A stretch of 64,000 nt of DNA from Tenrec ecaudatus (GCF_050624435.1 NC_134531.1:256260812-256324811); one strand, 5' to 3'. Counted from the stretch's first letter, positions 47,322-59,500 are shown. Notes: generated by a model from the sequence alone, not told the origin. Made by a program: numbers and translations.

Positions 47322-47518
47322 CAGAGGTTCTCAACATGTGGGTCATGACCCTTTAGGGGTTGAATGACCCTTTCACAGGGGTCAACCGATTCATAACTAT
47401 AGCCAAAATTACAGTTACGAAGTAGAAACTAAAATAATTTTATGGCTTGGGGTGCAGTCACCACAACATGAGGAACTGTATTAAAGGGTTGCAGCATTAG
47501 GAAGGTAGAGAACCACTG
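47322..47518. mobile_element. hAT-type MITE (SPIN/URR1-like), complete
   Basis: Left end CAGAGGTTCTCAACATGTGG, right end AGGTAGAGAACCACTG, 197 bp. It carries GGTCATGACCCTTTAGGGGT next to the left end. Flanks AACTACAA and CTCTAAGA share a CTA core and may be a decayed 8-bp duplication. It lies inside the L1 relic. Confidence 0.9.
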
Positions 47519-48829
47519 CTCTAAGAGAAGAAGCAGCAAAAACCCAAAGTAGATCCAAGGAAGCCAAAGAAACACGTGGGACACAATTGAGGAGAAATAA
47601 CCTATGACTGATTCCAGACGATGAAACAACAATGAAAAATCACAGAGAGAATAGTCAAAGAATTTTTGGAAGAAATATTTTCTAATCTCACAAAGAATGA
47701 AAAGATCCAGGAAGCTGAGAGAATCTTAATCTGGATGCTTGCCCTCCCCCAATAAATGATGTGACATATGTTAGAATCCCCTTCCAATATCAATGACATG
47801 GAAGAATTCTGAGAGCGGCCTGAGAAAACAGTCACATTCACAGGGACAGCCATTAGAATAAGCTTGGATTTTCTGCAGAAACCACACAGGCCCGAAGCAA
47901 TGGGGCGAAATATATAATGTCTTGAACAAAAACAAAACTCTCAACCAAGAATCTTGTATCCAGCACAATTATCACACAAGTACATGGGAGAGATAAAAGT
48001 ATTCCCAGAAAAGGAGAAATTAAAGGAATATGCAAAAATAAGACCAATACTCCTAGTACAGAAATACTAATGGAGTACTATAGCCAAACATTCAACAACA
48101 GCAGCAAAGCTGAGACCAGTATACAAGACAATTTCTGACAAACTCTAACACACCCAGAGTATTCAAAACAACATGGTAAAAAAATAGGAAGAACAAGGAA
48201 ACTTATGTAGATAGGCATACACATCAAAAATCTCAGTGAACATTAATGGCTGATATGTAGCACAAAAGAAATAGAGATTAGCAACCTGGGTAAGAAAACA
48301 ATAACCATTAGTGTACTGCTTTTAAGAAACACATCTAAGATACAAAGACAAAAGCAAACTAAAAATCAAAGACTGAATAGAGTACATCAAGCAAATGGCA
48401 ACAATACCAACAAAAGGTGAGGCAATATTAATCCCTGGAAAATATACACTTCAAGCCAAATAACATGATGAGAGACAAGAATAGTCACTACATAATGATC
48501 AATATACAAAGAAGACATGACCATTATTAAAAATATGCAAATAATGAAAGTCTCTGAAATTACATAACTCAAATCCTCACAAAATAAATGACATACCAAA
48601 AATGCAGAGCTTATTCAACATTTGAAGGCAAAATAAATGACTGCAACCTACTAAAGACAAAACTTTCTTTTTCTAAAAATAAAACTTTTATGAATTGAAA
48701 GACTTCATCAAAGTAGGAAACTGTGACCCTACAGATTGGGAAGAAAAAAAAATTCGTAATAAGGGACAAAGGTCTAACTTCTAAAATCTATAAATGTTAT
48801 ACACCTCAATAATAAAACAATAAATCATC

Positions 48830-49280
48830 TGTGGGAGTAGGTTTTCTTGTGCCAACATGCCACCTTTAAAAATATCTGGGTAGAATATGGCCTGTCAATC
48901 AGGTCTTAGTTTGATGACCTCCTTTGTAGGTGCTACCAAGATAAATGGCTCTTCAGAGGCCCACCCCTCTCCCTGTGCCTTCACTGTCATGCCAGTGAGC
49001 CACTCTGATACCTACCAGAGCCCTGGAGAGGCTTCCACTGTTATTGGATCCACAAGGCTTTTCATCTACCAGCTTGTGATATTCCTACATCATGCATCAT
49101 TGAATGTGATTGTGTGTGTCTGAAGAGGGTCTAATGGACTAGTATCAGACTGCTGGATTTGATCTGAACTGGGCTGGGATTTTTTTCTTTCTATATAATT
49201 ACTTTTTTGATATAAAGCTCTCTCTTACACAATTATGAGTGTCATTGGATTTGTTTCTCTAGTTAACCTAACCTAACACA
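48830..49280 (+). mobile_element. ERVL-type solo LTR in the L1 relic
   Basis: It begins TGTGGGAGTAGG and ends GGTTAGGTTA in reverse, i.e. CCTAACCTAACACA on the plus strand (451 bp). Flanks TCATC (48825-48829) and TTATC (49281-49285) match at four of five bases. AGAGTGTCATTGGA..TTTGTTTCTCT precedes the end, as in sister LTRs. Confidence 0.85.
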
Positions 49281-49418
49281 TTATCCTATTAAAGAGTGGA
49301 CAAAATATATGAATGTACAATTCATCAAAAATGATCATCAATGGGCTAGCACACATGAAGAAAATGTTCATGGTCACTAGCTCTCCAGGAGATATATATA
49401 AAAACTATTATGAGTTAT

Positions 49419-49922
49419 TGTGTTAGTCTGGGTACTTTAGAGAAACAAATCAATAGAAACTCATGTATAAGTGAGAGTTCTATATGAAGGTTAAGTGCAC
49501 ATCAAGAAAACATCGCAACCCAGTGCTGCCCAAGTCCACAAGTCCAACATTAACCCATATGTCCACCATCAATCCACAAAATCCTCCTCCATCTCACAAA
49601 ACAGATGCAATGATGCCGACTGCAGAGGGAAACGTGTAAGCATCTCAGCACTGGCAGGGGTCTCCAAATGGGTGCTGCAATACCCAGGACAACATTGGGG
49701 CAGGTCCATGTAACTTCTCCTTGGGAATATCTTGCAGGAAGTAAGCCTTGCCAGCTGAAGCAGGAACTGGCTAAGGCACCTGCACCCTGGTCCAACCATC
49801 AGTAAGCAAGAGACCTGAGAACTTGAAAGGCGAGGCTCACTGAGCCATTTGTCTCTCTGCCCTTCAATTAACCCTACATGTGTTTATCCACCATGTTGGC
49901 ACAATAAACTTTAACTAACTCA
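49419..49922 (-). mobile_element. ERVL-type solo LTR in the L1 relic
   Basis: It begins TGTGTTAGTCTGGGTACTTT and ends TTAACTAACTCA (504 bp). Flanks GTTAT (49414-49418) and GATAT (49923-49927) match at four of five bases. The L1 order TGAGATATCAT is restored when the LTR is removed. It is closest to 8701-9210. Confidence 0.88.
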
Positions 49923-49975
49923 GATATCATGCTACACCATAATTATAGTCCAATTTTAAAAACAAAATGGATGTG

Positions 49976-50779
49976 AACATCATTGACATTTGGTCCAAAA
50001 GTCTTGTCCTGAGAATGCCAAATAAGTGGAAACTAAAGACTACTTTATATGTGCTGTTTTCAAACTTCCCATATATGCCTTAATGTTCTCTATGTTTTCT
50101 CTGTAATTGATGTTTAGGTTCTAATACTCATTGCAATAGCTGCACAGAAACGCAGAGACAAATCTGGGTTGATTAAGGAAGTTAAGAAATGTAATGCCAA
50201 TGAGAAATGCTCAGATTAGCTAATTAGCAGAGCATGTGACAAAGGTTCATGTCTACTAATAAATGCCCAGTGGAGCATACCATTTTTCGGTAAGCCTCAA
50301 GCCAAAGGCATTCAGCTCAAACTCTGTGAGGGAAAAAACCCAGACCCCTGATTTAAGTATCTAGAGGCACCCCACCCCACAAGCCAGCCTCCTGCACAAA
50401 AGTGCTCATCTTAACTTTCTCTCTAGGTTGGTAAGTCCATTACTCTGTTCCATGCTCTGACTTCTGGTTCTGCTGCCACCACCAAAAAGTCCTTTGTTGG
50501 GCATTAGAGACTTTGGCTAGAAGAGCCAAATTAAATAATTCATTGCCCTGCACTCCTGTTGCCTTTTCCAGACAAACATATCCTTAAACAGAAGTGAAAT
50601 GATGTTACAGCTATTGCCAGATAGCTCATAATGTTGGAAAGTACCCAAAATATGATTGAGGAAGAGTTGCCTACTCAAAGTAGAGTCAACCTTAATTATT
50701 GGCATAGAGTAAATCCTGTGGGAGCAAAGCCTTTGGGACCATCATTTACTGATGGGGTATGCATCAAATTCAAAAGAAA
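49976..50779. other. Non-coding stretch
   Basis: No recognised feature. Confidence 0.4.
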
Positions 50780-51340
50780 AGGCTGCAAACATAATCTAGG
50801 ATAATTGGAAGTAGTTCAAAATGAAATAGAACAAAAAACAATCGATATTCTAGACATTAGTGGGCTGAATCGCACTGGTATTGGCCATTTTGACTTAGAA
50901 AATCATATGGCTTACTATCCTGGAATGACACGATAAAGAGGAATAATGTTGCTTTTATCATCAAAAAGGACATTTTAAGATCTGTCTTAAAGTGTATTGC
51001 CATCTGTGATAGGGTAATGCCTGTCTTCAGCCAAGGAAATCCAATCCATACAATTATTATTCAAATTTATGCACCAAACACTAAAGCTAATGGAGCAAAA
51101 ATTGAAGAATTCTAGCAATGTCTTCCTTTTGAAGTTGATCAAACATGCAATCAGGATGTATAGATAATTTTTGGTGATTGGAATGCAAAAATGGAAACAA
51201 ACAAGAAGCAGTAGTTGGAGAATATGGTCTTAGTGATAGTGATAAAGCTAGAGATCACATGATAGGATTTTGTAAGCCTAATGCATGTGAAAATTGAACA
51301 TTAAATAATAGAAATTAAAGAAAAATCAATGCATTTGAAT
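50780..51340 (+). mobile_element. RTE LINE endonuclease domain joined to a 3' piece
   Basis: In shifting frames it encodes parts of the AP-endonuclease: IDILDISGLNRTGIGHF near 50840, IHTIIIQIYAPNTKANGAK near 51038 and IIFGDWNAKMETNKK near 51165. These cover the RTE blocks with the conserved IQVYAP and GDWNA motifs. Near 51280 it jumps to the 3' coding part (AATGCATGTGAAAATTGAAC). The RT domain is absent. Confidence 0.85.
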
Positions 51341-51659
51341 TAATGCATTAGATATAAATCACGTATTATCAATGAGATATTAAAAGAAAAGAAATTTAGG
51401 AAAACAGTTGGGATAGTGACATTAGCATTTTTAAAATAATTATTTGATGACACCAAGGTAAATATGATGAATGGCCTGATATATTAAGTTAAACACATTT
51501 TTGAACAGAATTTAGGAATTCAGTTTTCAGTTCAATGATTCTATATTCTAATGTGTACCTTTCCCTTTTTGATAATATCAGTCAATACTCTTAACCGTTG
51601 CAAATGATCAGAAGTGTTGATCTTGCTCATAGGGATCCGATGAAACAGTGGTATGACTC
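51341..51659. other. AT-rich non-coding stretch
   Basis: I see no gene or recognisable repeat here. Confidence 0.4.
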
Positions 51660-51812
51660 TATGAAGCAGTATAGACTGTTCCTGAGAATTTCTGAGACGG
51701 CCATTCTTTACAAGAATAGAGTCCTTGACTTCTTCCCAAGGAGAGGGTAGTGGTTTCAAACTGCTGACCTTACGGTTAGCAGCCCCACACATAGTCACTA
51801 TGCCACCAGCGG
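51660..51812 (-). mobile_element. AfroSINE
   Basis: In reverse: TGAGAATTTCTGAGACGGCC, GGTAGTGGTTTCAAACTGCT, GACCTTACGGTTAGCAGCCC, CACTATGCCACCAGCGG. Head and middle present, tail lost. Confidence 0.85.
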
Positions 51813-51871
51813 CATATTAGTGAGCCATAGGATTGTCTGATTCATATAGCCAACACAGAACTCAAACCCAG

Positions 51872-52205
51872 TTGCTATCTAGTTGAACCTGACTGTATCT
51901 CATTGTCATAATTAGCCAAGAAATACCATTTAAGCCAGGGACAGAGTCCAGGTTGAGTCCAGACAGTCAGTTTATTTATGCAAGTGGTAGAGAGAAGAAA
52001 ATAATGAAGTCTGTTACCGCCAAACTGATTCAAAGATCCAGTGAAAATCAAGCAAGTTATATACCTCCGAACAATGTAACTAAAGAAACAGGTTTTCAAA
52101 GGGAGAAAACCCACATTTCTCCAGGGGTTGTGACAGACTACTGCCACCCCCTGATGTCTCAAGTTCCATTGTTCATCTGAATGGCACTACTTGTCTCCAG
52201 AGCCA
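51872..52205. repeat. Unclassified LTR-like repeat, copy 1 (family C)
   Basis: It shares ordered blocks with 54065-54760: TAGCCAAGAAATACCATTTA, GACAGAGTCCAGGTTGAGTC, CAAGCAAGTTATATACCTCC and CCCCTGATGTCTCAAGTTCC. I do not recognise the family. Confidence 0.6.
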
Positions 52206-53142
52206 TTTTCACTCACTAATGACTATAATATCTATAATTTTTAAGCATTTCAATTAATTTTGACCACTTCCAATTTTCTTAGATTTATACATCCTATAGT
52301 CTAGATCAAAATGATTAATAGATGCTTAGAGTTTTGGGTTTGTTTGGGTTTTTTTGCCCTCAATTTGAGTCATTCCTTATTAAAGAAGGCCGCCCAAAAC
52401 TTTACTCCATTCCCCGCTAAGATCTCAGAAATTCACCATTATGCCTTGTTCAGAGTCTGTTCTTGAGTTCAGAAGCTGAGTTGAAACCTGCACACTTTGC
52501 ACCGCCCTGCCAGCATGTGAAACACAGACGATGGAGCTCCTGGCATGAAAGCCACAGCAAAGCGCAATATGACCAACTCAAGAATTCTGCGATAGATAGC
52601 AGATCATAGCCTTCTGGAAGCCCAGTGCTCAGATTTAAACTATAAAACTAGATCTTCCAAGATAAACAAGCCTTCTCTGGGCATGTTGTTATGAGAATTA
52701 GTGATAACAGGGGTATGAGAATGGATAAATAAAAACAGTCAGGTTTTTAAGACTAGGTTGAGAAAGGGCATCACAATATTAGCACCAATGCATTTTACAT
52801 TGCATGGGGATAAATATGTCCTTTCTTAAACGTGTTTTGTGTGCATGGGTTGGGGGGGTACGGGAGCGACTAGAATCCCAAAAGAACTTAGAAAAATGTG
52901 GTGAGTCATTAGTAATTATTTCAATTAATTTACCATAGCAAGAAACATTTGTGTTCATTGCTTTTTATTCCGGGGACTGAAGCTCCACATTGCCATCGAT
53001 GTCTGTTCCTGTATTCCTGCCCTATAGGGCCAACAATGATGTTTGACACGGTGTAGGACACTAATAAACACTTAGCAAATTACTTAATAAATGAACATTA
53101 TTGTTTGGTTGTAGAAAAAAGTTGAAGCTTTCTGTCAAAAGT
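52206..53142. other. Non-coding stretch
   Basis: No recognised feature apart from a G-run near 52850. Confidence 0.4.
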
Positions 53143-53246
53143 TCCATCTCAGAAACCCACAGGGGCAATTTTGCCCATAGTTTTGCCCTGCCCTGTAGGT
53201 TCACTTTGAGTCACATGAACTTGATGGCAGTGAGTGTTTTAGCATT
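53143..53246 (+). mobile_element. AfroSINE 3' half
   Basis: ATCTCAGAAACCCACAGGGG, TGCCCTGCCCTGTAGGTTCA and CTTGATGGCAGTGAGTGTTT. Confidence 0.78.
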
Positions 53247-54064
53247 GTTTGGTTATTTCCCCAAAACTGTCATAATAATTCATTTAGATGGTGTTATCAC
53301 TTCTGTTTCACAACCTGTAGTCATTCACCCAAGCAATTACCGTTATCTTCACAAGTTAAAAGTCTGTAATCTGTTAATGAGACAAATAACTGATTCTGTG
53401 TGAAATTAAAAGGAAAATATCTATTATGAAAATAAGATATTTTCAAATTGGGAAACACCAAGTCAGAAGATTTCAACATGCTGCTCCACCCATCCAAGGC
53501 CACGCAGGAGTTAAATATTAGAATCTCAAGAATTCACAGTAAAGTGCATGCTAATTGGTTATAATCAGTTCTTTGGATTGTTTGTTTTCCACAAACCATC
53601 AAGGCTCGGCCCAGGCAAGTCCCTTCCTTCTTTGCTGGAAGAGCATGCGCAGGAGTGTTTTTCAGTATGCTGGCTTATCTATAGTTAATCGCATTCTTCC
53701 CGAGGACAAGCTCCTGTTCCGTGATCTTGCCTACATCTACATAAATATATTCACATTGTGTGCGCAGTTATCAGGAAGCATCAGGGACCAAGCATAGACA
53801 ACTTAAAATAGAGTCTGAACATACGTGGAGACTGAACATGAAGTTTGGGCTCTCCATGTGGATGGCAGCCTTTCACAAGCCAAGGAGTCCCAATACAAAG
53901 GGTATTGAAGTGAACCAAATAAACATCGACCTTTCCTCGTGAATCCTAAAATCTGGAGCAGAAATAGATAATGCTTTTAAGTGTGATCCAATAAGAAAGA
54001 GCATCTCAATGAGGTATGATGAACATGAATAGATGTTCCCATTTGCTGGCACAAGGGTTGAACC
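53247..54064. other. Unassigned non-coding stretch
   Basis: No gene recognised. The 80-codon plus-strand frame at 53555-53797 contains several CpGs but no motif I know. Confidence 0.35.
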
Positions 54065-54235
54065 TGATTATGTCCATTGGCCATAGGCTAGCCAAGAAAC
54101 ACCATTTAAGCCAAAGACAGAGTCCAGGTGGATTCCAGACACTCTAAATATAATTATGTAGTTGCAGACAGGAGAAAATAATGAGGTTTGTTATCTAAAA
54201 ACTGCTCAACATTCCAGTGAAAACCAAACAAGTTA

Positions 54236-54641
54236 TATACCGCTGTGACCTCCTCCCTGGGAGATGGACAGCAGAGAAGGGGGGGAAGGGAGACTCCAGA
54301 TAGGGCAAGATATGACAAAATAACACTCTATAAATTATCAGGGGCACATGAGGGAGGGGGAAGTGGGGAGGGAGGGGAAAAAAAGAGGACCTGATGCAGA
54401 GGGCTTAAGTGGAAAGCAAATGCTTTGAGAATGATTGGGGCAGGGAATGTATGGATGTGCTTTATACAATTGATGTATGTATATGTGTGGATTGTGATAA
54501 GAGTTGTATGAGTCCCTAATAAAATGTAAAAAAAGAAAATGATTAGGGCAAAGACTGTACAGATGTGCTTTATACAATTGATGTATGTATATGTATGGAT
54601 TGTGATAAGAGTTGTATGAGCCCCTAATAAAATGTTAAAAA
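54236..54641 (+). mobile_element. Composite family B retroposon with duplicated 3' end
   Basis: A long unit (54240-54530: CCTCCTCCCTGGGAGATGG, GGGAGGGGGAAGTGGGGAGG, GATTGTGATAAGAGTTGTAT, TAATAAAATG, A's) is followed directly by a second 3' end (54535-54637: AAAATGATTAGGGCAAAGAC to TAATAAAATGTT, A's). The same long-plus-short layout recurs in reverse at 54822-55185. Confidence 0.85.
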
Positions 54642-54770
54642 AACAAATGTTACTAAAGTGTTCCCGGGACGTTGTCAGATTTCTGCTATCCCCTGATGTC
54701 TCAAGCTCTGTTGTTTATCTAAATTGATACACTTGTCTCCTGGTTTAGCCCATCCATACTGAGTAAGTTT

Positions 54771-55185
54771 TTTAAAAAAATCATTTTATTGGAGGCCCAT
54801 ACAATTCTTTTTTTTTAAAAAAACATTTTATTAGGGGCTCATACAACTCTTATCACAATCCATACATATACATACATCAATTGTATAAAGCACATCTGTA
54901 CATTCTTTGCCCCAATCATTTTCTTTTTTTTCCCTTCTTTTCTTTTTTTACATTTTATTAGGGGCTCATACAACTCTTACCACAATCCATACCTATACAT
55001 ATATCAATTGTATAAAGCACATCCACACATTCCCTGTCCCAATCATTCTCACAGCATTTGCTCTCCACTTAAGCCCTTTGCATCAGGTCCTCTTTTTTTT
55101 TCCCCTCCCTTCCCACTCCCCCCTCCCTCATGTGCCCTTGGTAATTTATACATTGTTATTTTGTCATATTTTGCCCTATCTGGAG
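54771..55185 (-). mobile_element. Composite family B retroposon, inverted, with target duplication
   Basis: Read on the minus strand it has a long unit (55185 to about 54945), a short 3' end (about 54925-54822) and a further stub (about 54806-54781). Flanking CATACTGAGTAAGTTT (54755-54770) and CATACTGATTAAGTTT (55186-55201) match at 15 of 16 bases. That length and the A-tail fit L1-type target-primed insertion. Confidence 0.88.
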
Positions 55186-55230
55186 CATACTGATTAAGTT
55201 TAAAGGAACTTTTCCTGCTAGTGGGGAGGC

Positions 55231-55974
55231 TGGGTTTAAAAACAAAAAATCTTAACAGGCCAAATCCTAAACTGCGTTACATTTCCGTTATTTTGGCTAA
55301 CAATGGACTGACTGCTAACAGTAGTAGAATGTGTGGGTCATAGTAGGACCATGTGTGGCACAGTTCTCCGTGGCTCATGTTTAAGGACATAAAACTCCTG
55401 GTCTTTTTTTTTCTAATGTACCTCTGGGTCATTTCGAACTTCAAGCCTTTTGGTTTGTAACTTAACACCTTTATACGGCTCAAGAGAGACTCAATCTCTC
55501 AAATATAATATAAGGAGAACATTTATTCAGTATTACACAGGAAATTATAAGACAGAGACAAAGAAAGATCGTGACATTTTCTGGGAGACCAGATTAAATG
55601 ATTACTGACCTGCCTGAAACCCAAACTAATTGGTCTGGTTCTCATTCTCCTTGGAGTCTGTTCTTAAAAGCTATTTTCAACTTGAATGATGGTTCAGAGA
55701 AAACAGTAGACCATTTTGATGTGAGCTTTGGCCTCTGCTCACAGATGGACTTCTTTGGCTGAGGACAATGCTCAGGTCAAAACAGTCCACTGTTTTCTAT
55801 GAAAATAGCTTTTATGCACCAAATTTTTGTTCATTTTTCCAAACTCCAAAATTAAGAGGAATAGCCATAGGAAAAGGGCTCATTTGGGTTACTCCAAATT
55901 CCATGAAACCAGAACAGAAACAATCATAATAATATTTGGTCAAATGTTTGAAAATAATATATGGAATTTATGTT
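55231..55974. other. Unassigned sequence, possibly retroviral
   Basis: No gene recognised. The position between family C and an ERV1-like LTR suggests decayed endogenous-retrovirus sequence, without motif support. Confidence 0.3.
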
Positions 55975-56580
55975 ACCAAGAAGAGGCTCAGTGTTTCAAG
56001 GTTCTCCACTCCTTTTCCAATTCACAAGAAGGATTTCAGGTGAGAGGGAAATTCAGACAAGAGTCAGAGAGAGAAAAGGTTTGAACAGAAAGAGGAGGTT
56101 TATTGAAGGGGATACTTCAGAAAAGAAATCCAAAAGGCCCTTAGGTAGCCTAAGAGGGCTGGCAAAACAGAAAACCAGACCTTGTATTTTGCTAATACCC
56201 GACCTCCCACCATGGGCTGGCTTTCTGATGGGTGTTCTGTTATTGGTTGGTCCTCCGCAGTGTCCCCTCATCCTTCCAGCTATGTACCTTCTGGCACCCC
56301 AGTACCCCAGACTTCATGCTGTGCCCTTGAGAGCCAAACTTTTGTGGGGGTTATATGAATATCCTATTTTGCTCCCCCAGACATTTCATTCTCTCCAATA
56401 TAGCAGGTGTCTCCAATTGATAAAGAAAAATGTTCTGCTCTGCCTTTCTGAGCCCCTCTATGCCGGAGGGTATGTGTGGTATGGTGTGTCTGCCTCTCTT
56501 TGATGTTAAGATTCCTGTCAGCTCCCTTACATTCTCCCCTCTGCTCCACTTGCTAGTCTCTGTCAAGCCAACACTAAGAA
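55975..56580 (-). mobile_element. ERV1-like LTR
   Basis: On the minus strand it has a CCAAT-type block near 56245 (CCAACCAATAACAGAAC) and a polyadenylation region near 56100 (CAATAAACCTCCTCTTTCTG) followed by a pyrimidine-rich U5-like stretch, as in class I LTRs. A 180-codon plus-strand frame at 55961-56503 runs antisense through it and is not a gene. Ends are approximate. Confidence 0.55.
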
Positions 56581-59500
56581 CAATAAATCTCAGTAAATTG
56601 TTCACATCAAAATGACACGAGTGGTGGGTTGCAAGTGAACAATGACATATATATGGATACTGAAACACATGTGCATCCATTAAGACAGACTCTCTTTTTG
56701 AGACAGCATGAAATTTTACTTTTATTCTACTTTGTAACCTATAGTTTAAGTCTCATTAACTTCTCTAGTAACAGTTTATGCATTTGTTAAGTGAGCTAAA
56801 TAAACTTTTAATTAGAGAGCCATGATATTTAAGCCCATATGTTAAACAGTTTTGGAGAAATAAGAAAAGCAGTTACTTATGTACAGAGGATACTCTGAAA
56901 ATGCCCACAATATTCCCATGTAAAGAATCGGTACAAACATTTAATCTATTTAGTGGATCATTTATATTCTCGAAGAAATTTCGTTTATTCCAAGTTCTAG
57001 AAAGATTGATTTAGACCAATGAGCTCCACACTCCGGATAATATTCCTTTTTTATAAGTCAGTGTATGCTACTTATTACTGTTTTTGTTTTATATCAAATG
57101 TCTTAGCAGGTCAGCAGAGCAAAAGCGTATCTACTGGTGGCAAAAGTTGGCCCTGGTTGATTCATAGTAATGCATGTTTTTAAAGGAAACACTTCATTGC
57201 GAGATTGTGGGGCCCAGGCAAGGCTACACAAATAAAGCCCATTCATTTAAAGCTAGAAGGCATACAAGAGAAAAGAAAGGTTTTGAAGCACAGTGATTAT
57301 TCTTATTCTTAAAAGTTTAAGATGTAATGTCAAACCATCAAGTGATTAAACCTTTTGTTCTATTTCTCAGTTGTATAATTGGGAAATCGTTGGGGTGATC
57401 TACTTACAATATTTTCTAAATTTCATTTCGGCTGGCCAAATTTTAATGTTAATGCTAATTAACATTTACTGGAATGGGTCAGTAATATAAACTTGCCACG
57501 ACTTAGGGTTTGGGGTCCAACTCACTTATCTCCTTCTACAGAAAATTATCTCATTGCTATTTTAGTAGCATTCATGTGGCATTTCATAGTGAAAGATTTA
57601 TCAGCCTTCATTCCATCTTATATATGACCCATCAAAACTGATGCAATATTGTGAGAAATTTACAACATCTTACTGGTTCTAGTACTCTATGTCAAATCCA
57701 GTAAGTCCATTACCCCTCAAACCACCCACAATTTAGCAGACACCTTCAGGTTTGCTTTTGCATTGTCTTGCATCCAGACGATTGTCATTAGGATAAAATT
57801 CATGACTTCTCTCTTAAAAATGAAAGAAAGAAAATGTATTATCAGTCACTCTGTCTTATTTTCGGCTGTTCAACCCATGTTAAAATTTTTAACTCAGTTC
57901 TCCAGGTGGGCAACATTCAGTAGTCTAAAAGGTGCTAAGTCATTTCCTGCAGGTTCACTAGATCATAAATGCAACATTTCATTCATTAAATGTAATAAAC
58001 ACATACTTTAAATCGAGGAAGAGTGCTTTAAAGAGTTACCTATTTGAAAGGCATCAAAACTGAAAAGGGTAAAAAGTAGGCCTATAGATAAATGGATAGA
58101 ATTAAAAACTGCAAGTTACTAATTAAAATACTTAAACTTATAATCTTTAAGTAAATAATAATCACAAGATATAAAATCTACTATAGCAATCAGCTAAAAC
58201 GTGAAGAGTGATGGCTGGGATGCCTCCACTGTTTCCTTGGACGTCTTCATGGCGCCAGGGGAAGAATATTCCAGATGATTGCACGTGTCTACTGCCCCAG
58301 AGCAAACACAGAAGGCCATGAAAGAATTCCATAGAAGCTGAGGTGAAGAACAATGAAATAAAGAAGAAAGTCTAGGATACATGGCTCCCCAAGAAGTTTT
58401 TAATTGTCAGAAATGCACAATAACCTGAGAAATTACACCTGAGCATTAATTAGCCTTTTTCAAAACTTAGTGGTGTGTGGAATTTAAACCATCCTAATTC
58501 TACCTCAGATTAGCTAAAGAATGAATTAGATTTTCAATCTAGTAGTCAAAGAGACTTTGTCATTTTAAAGATTAAAAAACTCAATTCTCCTTTAATGCTA
58601 TAATAATTATCATCTCCTTCAAACAACTGAAATTATGAGAGCAATAAAGTTTTGATATCAAACACATTTTTTCTTAATAAATCCTTTCAATAGTGTTCTT
58701 GCTGCATCTCCCTTAGACTAACCCTTTAAAAGAATAAAAATTAAACACTATTTAGGAGACTTGAATATACATATGTCTTGTCTTTAAAAAAGACATAAGA
58801 ACTTCCAATGTTAAAAAACAGTTGTTAAATCAATTTAATATCAGCAAGTTACTTAACGGTCTTAAGATTGTTTATGCACTACCAGGCACAGGTGAAATAA
58901 AGTTTACTCATTTTAGGTTTATTTCTCTTATTTAATCTAAATATAGCTTTCTTAGATGATATGAAAATTCCTACCATTTAACTTTTAAATAAAAAGGTTG
59001 AGTTGATTTTGACTTATGAGAAAGTAGAAATTGTGTCCCAGCATTTCTGAGACCACATAGCTCAATGGGAGCACCCAACTGACCCTCCCCTGAGTGGCCA
59101 TTAGTCTCAAACTAATGTGTGCCACTTGAGCATAGTCCCTATCAGATTTTCATCAAAACACTAGAATCAGCCCTAGTCACTTCACTATATATTAGCTCAG
59201 GCTGAGCAAAATAGCAAAACGTTTTTTTCTCTTGGGAAATCCCCCTTTTATTTTCCTTTAATTGAAATAAATACATTCTATAATGTGTAATTCAAATTAC
59301 TGATAAAGGTCCAGTTCCTAAGGTGGATATATAATACCAACATTTGTCAAAATGAATTATTTCATGTATTCAACAGCTTTAGCCATAAGCCTGCACGTGT
59401 CATGAACTCAACAGTGGGCTCTGGCAAAAGAAAAAATATATGCGTCTATTTTATTTAATTTAAAATATAGTCCAGAGGCAAGAATTGTATTTTTGTAAAC

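Larger units (their letters stand above)
46740..49975 (+). mobile_element. L1/HAL1-like LINE relic with four nested insertions
   Basis: ORF1-like 3' sequence lies at about 47640-48060 (CAATGGGGCGAAATATATAA, CAACCAAGAATCTTGTATCC). It is followed by ORF2 5' sequence at about 48230-48480 (TACATCAAGCAAATGGC). After a large internal loss, ORF2 3' sequence appears at about 48690-48820 (GACTTCATCAAAGTAGG) and continues at 49281-49418 and 49923-49975. An AfroSINE, a hAT element and two LTRs interrupt it. The 5' limit is uncertain and no frame survives. Confidence 0.75.
54065..55230. repeat. Unclassified LTR-like repeat, copy 2 (family C), split by two retroposons
   Basis: The host pieces are 54065-54235, 54642-54770 and from 55186 onward. 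They align in order with 51872-52205 once the two inserts are removed. The repeat may continue to about 55500. Confidence 0.6.

Noticed and set aside
49550..49799. Overlapping minus-strand frames of 76 and 81 codons
   Set aside because: They lie within an ERVL-type LTR, which is non-coding.
55961..56503. 180-codon plus-strand open frame
   Set aside because: It runs antisense through an ERV1-like LTR and has no recognisable domain.
59040..59170. Possible reversed AfroSINE head
   Set aside because: Only a loose similarity (GGCCATTAGTCTCAAAC) over about 50 bp, below what I can support.
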